Shown here: in pieces, positions 50,101-62,300 of the stretch
Layout: every line of letters begins with the position of its first letter
Numbering within the stretch: position 1 is the first letter of the stretch
Assembly (NCBI GenBank): GCA_008694505.1
Contig: VZDJ01004378.1
Coordinates: forward strand, 24,799,012 to 24,863,011
Length of the DNA stretch: 64,000 nt
Source: Cyanoderma ruficeps
Taxonomy: Eukaryota; Chordata; Aves; Passeriformes; Timaliidae
Direction: 5' to 3'
The notes under the pieces: model-generated
What the model was told of the DNA's origin: nothing
Seen by the model: the letters and a program-made list of their open reading frames with translations, nothing else
The model's database searches: none
Program-made: the position numbers and the translations under genes

Positions 50101-53100
50101 GAGTAAGTGAGTGAAGGACACAGTGCTGAAGGGTACTGCTAGCATGGAGAAACCACAAGGCAATTGGGCATTTTAGAAAACAGACAATATTGGCACTGGG
50201 AAGTCTCCTGAAAGTGCTCAGAAATGAAGCTCAGTGTGATATGCAAAGTATTTCACTTTCAAGGCAGTTTAACTGGAGCAGCTTCCCAGGAAGGGAGGAA
50301 AGCTGCCCTGGGTCTCCCACATAATAAAACATGAGACTGGGCTATGGAAGGTCCTTACTATCAAAATGTCCAGTTCAGGACAATAAGAAAAAGCCAAGCA
50401 GAGCCAACGTGTGTTTCTGTCAAGACCTTTTCCCTCTAATTTAAAAAAAAAGTCAAAAAAGAAGTAAAAGAAGTCAGGAAGAAGGACAGGTTCAGTCCAG
50501 AGCCATCCTGGAGCCATGGAGCCTGGAGAGCTGCCAGGCAAGCTGGCAGGAAGTCAGGCGGGCTTGTGATGGAAACCTGCCCTGTGTTTCATCGGAAGTT
50601 CATTCAAACAGAGATGCTTCTGCAAAACATTTTGCTTATGACAAATAGGCATTCTCTGAGAAAAACCTGGGCTGACAGAAATCTCCCAGCCCTTGTTCCT
50701 GATGGCATAATCGTTCCTTACATAATAAAAAGGAAAAAAAAAATAAAGAAAGAAGAGGAAAGAAACTGGGTGTTTCACAGCAAACGTTAGCAGGCTACAT
50801 TATATACAGTTTTGTAAGTAACTCCTTACATGGAGCAAAACTTAAAAAATGGGTTCTCAAGCATTTCAGTCTGATCTTCCACAAATGGTGAAAGCTCAGC
50901 TTTGTTACCCCAAAATGTACACAAACATAGAAGTAACGGTTAAGATGGAGTAATTTTATTGCATCCATCATCTTTCCTTTCTGAATAGCTTTTTTCAGAT
51001 ACTACACGTTGTTAATTATTAATTCCTCCTTATTCCTACCAAGTCCATTAGATAGGAAAATATTGATAACTTTTCCCCCAATCGCAGATTCTGTAACAAG
51101 GGCATAACTCTCTCATAGTTTGAAATTACTAACTAGAGCATTTAGAGAAAAGAGAGAAATGTAGAAAATATATACACAACTTGGAATACCTGGATGGTTG
51201 ACGGCATTTTTCTTCATCAAATAAAAAAAGACAAGATGAAAGGTATTTCCTCTTTTATGGTTTTGAATGATACTGGAAACCTCTCTTGGTCTACCATCTC
51301 TTCCAAAGGAATACCCAAAAGGCTGTAGGAGAAGGTCTGCATACAAACTGGGGACCTAGTCCCCATTCTCTTCATTTACCTGAGAACCGGAGCCAGATTT
51401 GGGAGGCTCTAATTCATATAGCTGTGAAATAAATAGCAAAGTACCTTTTTAAACCAACCAGAAGCTCAAGTTAACTGGTGTACTTATTTTTTGAGTACCT
51501 TTAAAGGAAACAGACATCAGCTGAAATTCAAATTTTTTTCTTTGCCTCCCAGTTATGTGAACACAGTGCACAAGATTAAGACATTTCCAGCGTGTAAATT
51601 CAATCATGTGGGAAGTCCCACCGATTTCAGGCAGTGACTTCCTATTGAGTCAGCAAAGCACTTACGCCTGCATGTGATTTTAAGATGACTAATCTCCCTG
51701 GCTGCGCCCGCGCTGGTGGGGAGGTGCATCGGCAGGATGTCCCGCGGCCCTGGCCGCCAGCAGACGCCCTGGCTATGTCCTGCCTCTGGTTTGGGACAAG
51801 ATCAGTGTGACCACAAGTTCCCACATGCTGTGCTTTCGTCCCTGTGCCCAGAGCCAGCAAAACGTGCACTGTGCTTTATGAGAGCTTGCAGCCGGGCTGA
51901 CAGGGTGATGCTCGAGATGGGCATCGCTTCTGCTGCATGGCCAAGAGCTCAGCTTCATGCTTAGTCTTATCCACATGCTGAAACTCTTTCATAATTTGGA
52001 GTGGTACTATATCAGCCCTGGCTCGAAGGAGACTTTGAACCTCCACAGTCTTCCAATAATGCAGCTATTTATAGGGTAAGTCTATGCTGAATAAATTGCA
52101 GAAGCTGCACAAAAGCTCACAGTGTTTCAGCAATGAAGTTGCAGAGAAACATCAGAGCAGACTGAAGTCACTCAGTATGGTTACATATAATCAAGTATAA
52201 TCCATGTTTTGCATGATTAGAGTCACTGCTTAACTGAAAAGTTAATGGCATTTTAACACATTTATGTAATTTTCTTAGAAGTGAAAGCTGTTTTTGTAAA
52301 GTACAAGAATTTTCAAGTCTTAGACTACGGGCTAAACCCTGCTCTTGCTCACAACATCAAATTTTAGGTGAGGCATCACTGAAGTTTAACAGAATACCTC
52401 CAAGTAGTCAGTGCAGAAATTGGACATTGTCAGAAACCATCACCAACCAGCTCATCTTTCTCTTTCAAATTACTCCTTTTAGGCTTTAGAAAACATCCTG
52501 GGTCTTGCAGTCCCAGCATGTATCATGAAATAAAAATATTAATTAAAAAACGTTCAACCGGCACACTGATGAGAAAGCATTGCTGCTGTTCTTTTTATCA
52601 CCCAAGCCCATTTCATTTTAAACATTTCTGAGATGTGCAAGATGCAGGTAGCACAAAGCAGCAGGACTTTTTGCATATGGCTCACCTGAATCTTTCTTAG
52701 AAGAAATGGAAAAATTTTACTTCTTTGACCTTCCCAGACTTGTGTGTGACACTTGTACATGGAGTCCCAGTAAACAGCAGATTTACACAAACATGCTTTG
52801 CTTATGAATGCTATAAATCTTTTCCTGAATCTTAAGGGAGAATTGACCTTCTATACAGGTGTTAGAGTAAACATTGCAGGCCTTTGGCTTTCACTACTGT
52901 GGCCAGAAGAGGGTTCAGTGACACCCTTTAGCATAGAGACTCCCAGCTCTTGCTACCTTCTGTGTCTTAAGGTTTTATCTCTCTAAAAGAAGCAGGGATT
53001 TCCTCTGGGGATTAGGAGGAGATAAAAACCCAAGACAGAGCTACTATTTCATTACATTACAAAGCACGAATGGATGAAAAAGACAATCAGTTATTGTCTT

Positions 53101-56100
53101 TCCTTTTTCCTCTTTTGGCAATTGATTCCTCTGTAGTGGCTCTGAAGAGAATCAAGGTTCCTCTTTTTTACCCCGGTCTATAAGGACACAGGCCATAGAT
53201 GGACTTACAAACCTAACTGCTACTGAGAGCTGCACAACTCTATATTTATACACTGAGACTCTCAGTATTTCTTCTCAGTCCATTCCTGCTTCCACAAGTG
53301 CACTGAGCAGGTCCTTGCTATAGGCATGGGAAAATCGTATATATAATCGTATACCCCAGAGACCAGCAGTCTCAGTACCCTCATTAATGCCAGTGCACAG
53401 TCTTGAACTAGATTTTCCTGCACTGGTTTAGACTGTTGACATACCCCAGGCAGAGGAATTTCACATCCAGCCCTCCTCAGACTTTTGAAGGATGAGGTTA
53501 GGCTAGGCATACAAATCCAAACTGAAGTTCGGGTTGCAGTGGACTTGAATGAGTAGCCTAGAAATTCCCAGAGACCTCCGAACAGAATTATTAAACTATC
53601 CAACAGCAGCTCTTTTGACCCTGACACACCCAGATAATTTTTTCCACCTGTTTCATTAACTTTTGCTTCTGAACTGTGGGAAAATGAAGCAAGGCAAGAC
53701 AAAGACCTTGACCTGATTGTGTAAGCTTCACAGCAGGAAATGTGTTAGCAAAAAAGACAATTTTTCTGCTTTATTTACAATTACACTGGTTATACCTTGT
53801 CTAGAACTGCTGACTGTCTTAAAAATAAATAATTTGGAAAGGATGACACATTTTGTCTCATATAAGGTACCTCAGTGCTCACCAGCAAAATTTGACAATA
53901 TCAATCAGCAATGAAAGATTTTACTTTCATATTATTAAGATGTTTAATTGTAGGTACAATATTAAGTTATAAATATGCTCTATGACAAATAATAAATGCA
54001 GCTTATCACGCACTGATTAGTTTCGAAACTCTTTTTTCCGCTGGATTTAAAATTTCTGGTGAAATTGGTGAGGAGTGCACTCAGCACATCCTGTTAGCTG
54101 AGTCAATTGAAATTGCACCTGTTCTTGGATGCAAGTCATAACAAATGCAACCCATATACATTGTAAAGAAAAGGATTTGTATGCACTTTTTCCAATTAAC
54201 ATCTGCCTTTTGGCAAGTCATTAACCTATTTTCTCACAAAGAAACAGCTTCAATTGTATTATGTATCCGAAGCGTGTAGAAGTCCCTGAGGGGGTACTCT
54301 GACAAAAACATACTGTTCCTGGATCCAATGTGAACATACATATTCATTAATTGTTTGGGGCAATGAGTACAGAATTCCTGATTTTTACAAGTCTTACAAG
54401 GTAAACAGGTTACATAAAGCTATGGCCCTGGAAATAGCTACATCCTGGCTACTGTCGCTCAGTAGAAAAATCAAGAGTGATTTTTATGCTGTGATATGGC
54501 AATGAAAATAATTCAGCAAATGCAAAAAAAATCTAGGAAGAAAAAAGAACTTTGTTTACCCTAAAAATAGTACAGCATGTTTATTTCTTTAAACAGATAT
54601 AAATAAAGATGGTAAGTTGCATTTTTCAAATCCCTCATACTATATGGATCTGTTCAGGACATCCTAAAATGACAACGAGAACCTATTCTACCATCACTTT
54701 TCCAGCTAGAAGATTGATATAATCAAAATTTAAAACTACAGTTTAGATTTCTCACCATGAAGATGATAATGAAAAAACTAATTATTATCTTACATGTGTA
54801 AAAGCAAGAAAAAACAATCCCCCAAAGACAAGGGAATTGTTCAGATATGTTCATCTCTGGGAATTGGTTATCCAAAACCATAAATTGATAAAAAATACGT
54901 TAACAACAGCAAAAAGGGAATGCTGAAGTAAACTGGTAGCATTTCTTTCAATTTGGAAGAGCATTTTCAGTTAGAAATATCTGCTGAAGTGCGTTGCAAC
55001 GAGCTGCTGAGCTACTGCACAGTGCTTTGACACTTGAGGAATTTGAAGTTAGGTTTCTCCAGAGACAGTCTCCCAGCAACAACTGTTCCTGCCACCACCT
55101 TCTCTCTCTTGACACACAAACCCGGGGGATCTACTACATGTCATTCTTTTTAATAAGTAATTGAGCCATTTTTGCAGTAGCAGGCCTGAAAGCTGGAAGC
55201 AGTCTTTCTCCAATAGGGTGGCCTATTTATATTTAGTATCAGAGGGATAATTTACCCTGAGGGAAACTGTACTGCATCAGGTACATTGTTGAGCTTGTTC
55301 AGAATATGTATGGGCTATCAGTACTTCAATGCAGTCTCCAATACAAATACAATTTCCATAATTTAAAGATCCACGCAATTATTTTCTCACATAGTGCAAA
55401 AGCCCAACTAAGACTAAACAGCAGTGATTTTCCTCTAATTTTGTAATTCAGATTAGTAAAGTCACCAGTTATTTGACAGAGTACAAACCCTAGAGTAAAT
55501 GCTTCTGGGAGTTTAAGAGTCTTGGCAGGTGTTTTTAAAAGGAAACATTTCCGTTCCATAACTTTATTATATGGGTTCTGTTCCATAAATTACATGGAAC
55601 AAGAAAATAAGATAACTTGCCCACATCCATGTTTTTTGAAAAGAAACATCATGTTAGATGGTTGTGGCTGTGGTTTAGGAGAGCTATCGCATCTTGAGAA
55701 AATACATCCATCCTGTTTTCAAGCAACCATGACCAGACATCCTCCCAAGTGTCATCATGTTGAGTTTCAGTATCAACAGACCACCCAACAGAATGACAAT
55801 AACATGTCTTAAGTTGGGAATGTTATGTTGGTTCACCAGATTCACAAACAGCGGAAGAATAATCTGGATTAAATAGTAAATGCTCCAGATAACAGGTACT
55901 GAAAAGAAATAGGGATTAGTGATAGGAGCTAAGGCAGAAGGGAAAATTTCAGCAGAGATTTTATTAAAAAATATGGAAGTAAAATAAGTATCCAAATCTT
56001 ATTGATAAACAATCCTGAAAAAACTTAAAAGAAAAAACTGCAGATTTAGGACATGACATATATAGTCCACCAAGAGAAGGCAAGAAATAAGCAAAAATTT

Positions 56101-57599
56101 CAACAGCTACATGGTTTTGTGTCTTCTAATGGAGACATGAAAAGGCAAAGACCACAAGAGTATTTGCAAATCTAGAGAGCATTTACATAACTTTGTGTTA
56201 TATAGTAGTATAAACAATTGCATAATCAAAGGTCAGGCTGGAATACGTAAGACTATTCTTTGACAAATGATCTGTGGTTAGGATGCTGCCTCGAAACAGT
56301 CACAACCAAAAATTTTATAAGAGACTGCTTCTTTGCCATAACCAGTAGTGCTCAAGACTGAGCTGCAAATATGGAGTACTTATTGGTAAAAATCAGAGTT
56401 AACCAAGGAAGTGAGGTGATGCCTGGCTATCTGAAGGCGGTCGCTGAGAGAAAAAATAAGTTATACAAGAAAAATTGACGATGCATTTCTGTGGCTTGAC
56501 CTGCAGTCATATTTGCACTCAAGTGGAAATGTACAAGCTCATGTACAAAAGTTGAACTCTGTTGATATTAATGAGGTTCAGACCGGGAAATGGGCTTTAT
56601 CCATATACAGTCAGTTGCAGAATTGGATTAAAATGCTCCCCCATTTCAAGTGACCTATTTTTCAACATACATGTAAAGTTACAGAAACTGATGATTACCT
56701 AGTTTTGACTGTAGATTTAGAACAGGTGTTCTGCAATTGCCATTTTAAAAAATAGCAGACAGACATAAAGAAAATAAATATTTTCCATTAAAAATAAGAC
56801 ATAAAATCACCTAAGAACTGCATTTTTATTAAAAATAAAAAATAAAATCCAAACCACCATATACTGCCAAGTTTTACCTGACTTATGTCTGCATTCACAA
56901 TGCATTATGTGATGGGGTACATTCATACCATGCAAAGCTTGAACACATGTGGACATTCTCACAGGATAAGAATCTTTAGTATTCATTACCTAGATTTTGC
57001 ATAGTCTTGTGTTTGGTTCAAATATATTCTTCAGAAGTATAAAGCTGATTTTTGTTTTTGTAAATATGAAAAGTGAATTTTGACAGGGACGTGATATGCA
57101 GAAGTGTTCAAATGCATCAGTTTTGCAGCTGAATTCACACAGATGCAATTAAAGCTTCAAAGTTCAGATGACTTAATTTTTGTATTTGTCACTAAAAGTT
57201 TTCACGCTACATCTTCTTGCAGTCATTACTAAAATGTTTAGAAGATACAGAATAATTCACTACTTTTAGGTTAAACATTTGAGAATACGTAAGGGACAAA
57301 GAACATCTCTGGCATTTTTGGTATGATGTTTTATCTAATTTAAGTGTTTAAGTAAGTTTGTCTTAGCACAAAGAACATGATTTTCACAATCCTTGCCTGA
57401 ATTTAAAAATCTGCACGCTGGTAACCTGCATAGTAACTGCTATTCATCTATTAGTGTCTTAGTTATATTCAAAGATTTTGTTAGGTTGAAATAAGAGTCC
57501 TGGAACGTTCAATGGAAATTATTTAGAAAATACTAGTTTTGATTGGGCTACATTTCATTCAATACATAACCAGAATATCTGCTTGCTACCTATGTTTGA
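47163..57599. other. Gene-free interval up to the 3' end of POC1B
   Basis: Mostly AT-rich. A small CpG-rich patch lies at 51700-51760 and another at about 47660-47690. Open frames of up to 158 codons (48578-49054 minus, 53262-53702 minus, 47702-48124 plus) show no domain or family resemblance. The right-hand end may include a long alternative POC1B 3' UTR. Confidence 0.5.
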
Positions 57600-57730
57600 A
57601 ACTTTTTTTTAATTTCTTCTTTTTTTTACTTTCATTTAATGCTTCTGCTTATAGCAAAATCCAGTGAAGAAACATTTCTTGTGATTTTATGAGACATATT
57701 TATCAACATAGTTCACTTTCATACTTTATT
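57600..57730 (-). terminator. POC1B stop region with overlapping AATAAA and nearby ATTAAA
   Basis: The POC1B stop TAA (57728-57726) is itself part of an AATAAA hexamer (57730-57725, reading CAATAAAG). ATTAAA occurs at 57640-57635 and about 57614-57609. The true cleavage site is probably at one of the downstream hexamers, because the one overlapping the stop would leave almost no 3' UTR. Confidence 0.4.
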
Positions 57731-57830
57731 GGTTCTGTTCTCCCTTAGGTAAAAATTGTTGCTGATCTTTTATGCATTCTTTCAATTCATCTTCAGTACA
57801 ACTAAGACGTTGTTCCAGGAGTGAAACAGT
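57726..57830 (-). CDS. POC1B: POC1B last coding exon (C-terminal coiled coil)
   Basis: The acceptor ATTCTCTTCTTCATGCAG is followed by 34 codons and TAA: TVSLLEQRLSCTEDELKECI and on to KGEQNQ. This matches the conserved C-terminal coiled coil of POC1 proteins (TVSILEQRL.TEDKLK.C motif) and has the same length after EQRL as I recall for human POC1B. POC1B is a WD40 protein of centrioles and ciliary basal bodies, needed for centriole stability and photoreceptor cilia. The residues before the splice (LDVLTL) join in frame to give LDVLTLTVSLLEQRL. Position and strand relative to DUSP6 agree with amniote synteny. Confidence 0.92.
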   Translation of the reverse strand, partial: TVSLLEQRLSCTEDELKECIKDQQQFLPKGEQNQ

Positions 57831-59031
57831 CTGCATGAAGAAGAGAATAATTTCAATTTGGTTTATATTACTCACACAGTATTATAAAAGTGTGTAACGT
57901 CGTAACGTAAGAAAAGTAATTTTAGATCTATAGGAAAAAAATACTGTAAGATGGCTTATCCTTAGCTATTTCGCTATTTAAAACTGTATTTAAAAATTAT
58001 GGTTTCATCTCCATGGAGATTGTCTAAAGGTTTTTGTTTTCACAAAACATTTCCCCTGAGAAAGAGAAATACATACATGCATAATGTAAAGTACTCTGAA
58101 ATACTATGTGAAAGTTGTATCCATATTTCAATAGAAAAACAGCCATTACTGTGACTGCAAATGATGTCTTTCAAAAACCTAAAAGAAGCTTTTAAGCCAT
58201 CCTCAAGAAAAGGAAGTGAGAAAAGACTATACTATTAAAAGGCACTCATACTCTAAGAGGTTATCATCATCAGAAAAAGTAGGTTTTTGGACCCAAGCTG
58301 GCAGTTTCTTTTCCATCTGACTTACTACACAAATCATTTTCAACTCATAACTTGACTCCATACTTCCAAAAACCTATTTCTTCCTATTTAACATACATAT
58401 TGCAAAAGATCACAGAAAAAAAATTAGCTGCTTAATTTTGAAGTGATATATGTCAATGCATTACAGACTACAAAGAAGAATCTTAAAAGATAAGCTAAAT
58501 CTGGATTAAAAAGATGTATTGAGCATTTGCAAACCAGTGACTCAGTCACTTACTGAGTATTTGTGCAGTTTGGCACAAACCGGCAGGGGGACTTACTATA
58601 CTGCTTGGATTCCTACCTAAGCCAACACCTCACACACTAAGTTTGGAAAGGGATTTATTGGTACATTGCTAATTTACTTTGTTCATCCCCTGCAAGTTCG
58701 TGATTGTTCCAGCTGAAATGTCTCCTAAACAAGTGGCTTCTGACAAAATTACCCTAGATGTCAGTACTAAAAAACAGCAATTCTCTTCATCCAGAGCTAA
58801 AAATACAGCAACAATCTTTATGATTATATACCAGGAAGCTTTGACTATAGCAAACACAACACATGCAATCAATATTTTCTGAAAGGAAAACACCAAAACA
58901 GTCACTTGACTATAGAGGTATTCAAAATATCCCCATAGTCTTTAATGTTCTGATTTATGAACGTGACTCCAGGGTATTGTTGCCCTTTGGTAGCAGTGTC
59001 ATTTAAGTGTCACCTGTTATTGCATACTTAC
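57831..59031 (-). other. Last intron of POC1B
   Basis: 1201 bp with GTAAGT at the donor and CATGCAG at the acceptor. Overlapping open frames on both strands at about 58669-58905 have no recognisable domain and are taken as chance. Confidence 0.85.
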
Positions 59032-59325
59032 TAGAGTTAACACATCCAGCAGCCCCATAATGCGGTTCAAAGCACAGTCCACGGAGGGGGAGGTGCCTCT
59101 GCGCTGTTTCACGCTATGCATGGCTGACCCGCTTTCATGCCCTGCCTTCCTTTTGAACCTTCTTCTTGCCAAGGAAGAAGCAAGGGGACTCTGCAGTTCT
59201 TGACTTTTGCCAGTAGTCTCGAATACAAAAACATCATCTGAATATCCAAGTGCCTTTGTCGTCATTTCGGTGGAATCATGCCATAAGACAGGAGAGCCAA
59301 AAGTCAGGTTTTTGATTAAAAAAAT
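59032..59325 (-). CDS. POC1B: POC1B penultimate coding exon (variable linker to start of coiled coil)
   Basis: The open frame ends ...DCALNRIMGLLDVLTL with donor GTAAGT directly after 59032 (phase 0). CALNRIM.LLDVLT is the conserved entry to the POC1 C-terminal coiled coil. The remainder (about 80 residues rich in Ser, Lys and Arg, with SLARRRFKRK) is the poorly conserved linker between the WD40 propeller and the coiled coil. The best left-hand acceptor in the gene sense is ...GCATATATGTGTAG before 59325, which keeps the frame open (IFLIKNLTFGSPVLWHDSTE). Another AG (ACAAAG, exon starting at 59256) is possible but has a poor pyrimidine tract. The upstream exons with the WD repeats are outside the window or not recognisable in it. 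Confidence 0.82.
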
Positions 59326-62300
59326 CTACACATATATGCATACACACAAGGACAATCAGATTTGCTTTTTAACCAGGTCCAATTCATAACACTTCAATTT
59401 GTTCTGACCCAAGAGAGAATTCCAGCTGTGATGAGAATTCCAATAAGGGAAATCTTAGCAGTCTTTAGGTACATATTTCAGGTACATATGATTGAAGAAC
59501 TACATGCGGTACCACTAGGGTTTGAATTAAAGCTTGAATAAATACAATTAATGAGGGGTGTTTTCTTCAAAAAGATAGCTCTGGTCAACAAAGAAATTCA
59601 CTCAGAGTAGTCGTATGGATGAAAATCTATATGTGACTAGATGACGACAATCGCTCATTCCAACTTTATAGTATGAAACTATTGTTTAGTATGAACTAAC
59701 CTCTTATTTCAGCAATAAAAAAAGAAGTTTTTAGTTGTTTGTTCGGTGATGGTACTTTTTGAAAAATTGATTCTTTCAGAAAATGGGAGAAGGAAACAAC
59801 AGAAAAGATCCACACAATGCAACATTGAGAGAAATAACTATGATGCATAAACTGTGCTTCAGGCTAAGTGAGAGAGCGTGATCTTCCCCACCAATTTGGT
59901 TTTGTCTGTGCCTTGAAGTTCTTAATGGTATTTTTTAGTCATGAAAGGCTAAATCATCACTAATTCATTAGAAATTCCTTCACAACAACTTTACCTGATT
60001 AATTAATGACTTATTGAGACTTCTTTGAAAACTTCTTATATCTTCAGACAATTTTAGTTTACTTTTACACTAAAATAAATTGTGGTAGTTAAGTTTTACT
60101 ACTTCTAATTACATTTGACATACCTACATTTACAAAATAAACCTTTTAAATGGTTACAATTAAACTATTTCTCTGGAATTTATTGACAGCCCACGAAAAT
60201 ATCCATTAGCTATGCAAAGGGGAAATTTTAGTTTCACCTGATGTATTTAAAAGACACAATATTTAAAATGTGCCCAAAAGACATTTATGTTGTAAGGCTG
60301 AACAGATTTTCAAAACAGAGAGAATTAAAATCATTGTCAAACATTAAAAAAAAATCCCCTAAGTCTCTAAAATAATCTTGTAGAATGTAAATTACTAGGC
60401 AGAATTTTTGGCAGACTTTTACAAGATTACCTATGCATGTTGATGAGTTTCTGTCAAGAATGATTTACATGTAGTTGACCCTGCCTTTGAATCACATGGA
60501 TTAAATACTGCTACTATGATAATGTAACTATTTTAAAGTAATACTAAATCATATCAATATTATTGTAAACTTATACTGCTGCATTGTCCACAATAACATT
60601 CCTGTATCTTCAGTGTCATCCTGCACAGTCCTGTGTGGTGGGAAATGGCTGAAAGCTGTGATGAGTTAAGAGAGAAAAGAAGAAAGTCTTACAACCCTCT
60701 CTGGGTTAAAATTTCCTTTTTGCAGCTATATTCTGCAAGAACAGGTCTCAAGCCCCCAGGAAAGAATCCAGGAAGTGCAGAGTATGACATTAGTAGAAAC
60801 AGGGGCAGATAACCAGGTATGTTCTTCAGACCTGAGCTGACAATGCTACGCAACCAGAGGGAGCCCATTTCAAGGTTTGATAGTACCATGGTATTCACTG
60901 ACATCACTTTCATTGATTTCTTTATGAACAAAGAAACAAATTAATTCACAGCAAGATACTTCCAGTTTCCTTTCAGCCCTCCTTTCTGTGCTTGGTGACT
61001 GACTTAGGCAAATAAACCAGGCATGTCAAATAATGAATGGGTGATGCAACTAACACTAAAATCTATCAGCAATGTGTATTGATACCAGGGTATGTGCTAA
61101 ACATCAAACTAGAGATTTCAAACATTAAACATACAAGGCTATTCTACAGAAAGACCTAATGGTTATAACATTTGCACTGGACTAAGAGAACTGGCCTTCT
61201 CTGTTCAAGTCTACTTAAACTCATGAATCATAGAGCAATGCTTTGTTGGCCAGGTTGTTGCCTTTTAAATGCACAAAACTGTGGAAGAAGGGGTACTCTC
61301 TCCAGCCATACTGCTCAAGTTATGGCACTGGTCAACAGAAAGCTTTAGTTCAGTGTCTAGAATGCTCAGCCAGGAACAGGGTGATTTCTGTTCCCATGAG
61401 AGGCTTTATATTTTTTATAAAAGGGAATAAAATGAATAAAAAATCCAAAAGAGAAAGGATATGAACCCAGAACTTTCCCACTCCTAACTAGATGGTTTAA
61501 TTACATCTCTCTTTCCAATACCATTAATTTAATTTTCTTCTCAACATGAAAAAAATTTGTTATGCCAACTTCAAATTATTCCAAAGAGTTGTATATTATA
61601 AAAGAGTAACTTGTTAGCACAAAATGAAATGGACTACAAATGGCTTGGTTTTTGGACAAGATAGGCAGAAAATTACTCATTTAATTTTTACTTTGCATCA
61701 GCTCCTTGCTTTAGTTTTAGAAGTCTTCAAAAGAAAGCATTTCAAGTATCTTGGAATATTTTGACTCTCAATGTATCCCATGTACTTTTAGATGAACATG
61801 TAAGTACGTATAGGATTGTTACATCTTAAGACTGTTCATATCTTCCCATTACAAAGATTTTGCAACATGAGATACTGTTAATGAAGTCCTAGAAGAACTC
61901 ATATTCACTGTGTTATTTCCAAATTACGAAGATGTATCTGAGGTTCTTGGGAAACAGTATTAATGGAAGGCTTTGGCATGTTTACTAAATCACAAGATGA
62001 ATATAGTCTCAAATGCTGATTGACATGGGAAAGATTAAGTTAAATTTGGCATTCAAATGTTAAAGACAAAATATTGCCATGTGGTAAAGAACTCCTGTCT
62101 TACAACCAATCACACCATGAAGAACACTCCTGTAGTAAACTGCAATGGGAGAGTCTGTTAGAACAGACTTTTCAGTGATTTATCTAGAAAAACAGGAAGA
62201 TAGGGAGCTTACAGAAACCTGGCTTTTGTCTGTAAAACCTGACTCTTTGCCCAGAAGATTTCAAACCTCAGCCAGGATTAGCTAAATTTGACAAAGAGAC

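Noticed and set aside
53262..53702. 146-codon minus-strand frame
   Set aside because: No domain or repeat family recognised; isolated and without supporting splice or promoter signals.
58669..58905. Hydrophobic minus-strand frame and an overlapping plus-strand frame within the POC1B intron
   Set aside because: The flanking POC1B exons join in frame without it, and neither peptide matches a known family.
60689..60931. Minus-strand frame considered as an upstream POC1B exon
   Set aside because: It has no WD40-like pattern and no residue match to the POC1 family.
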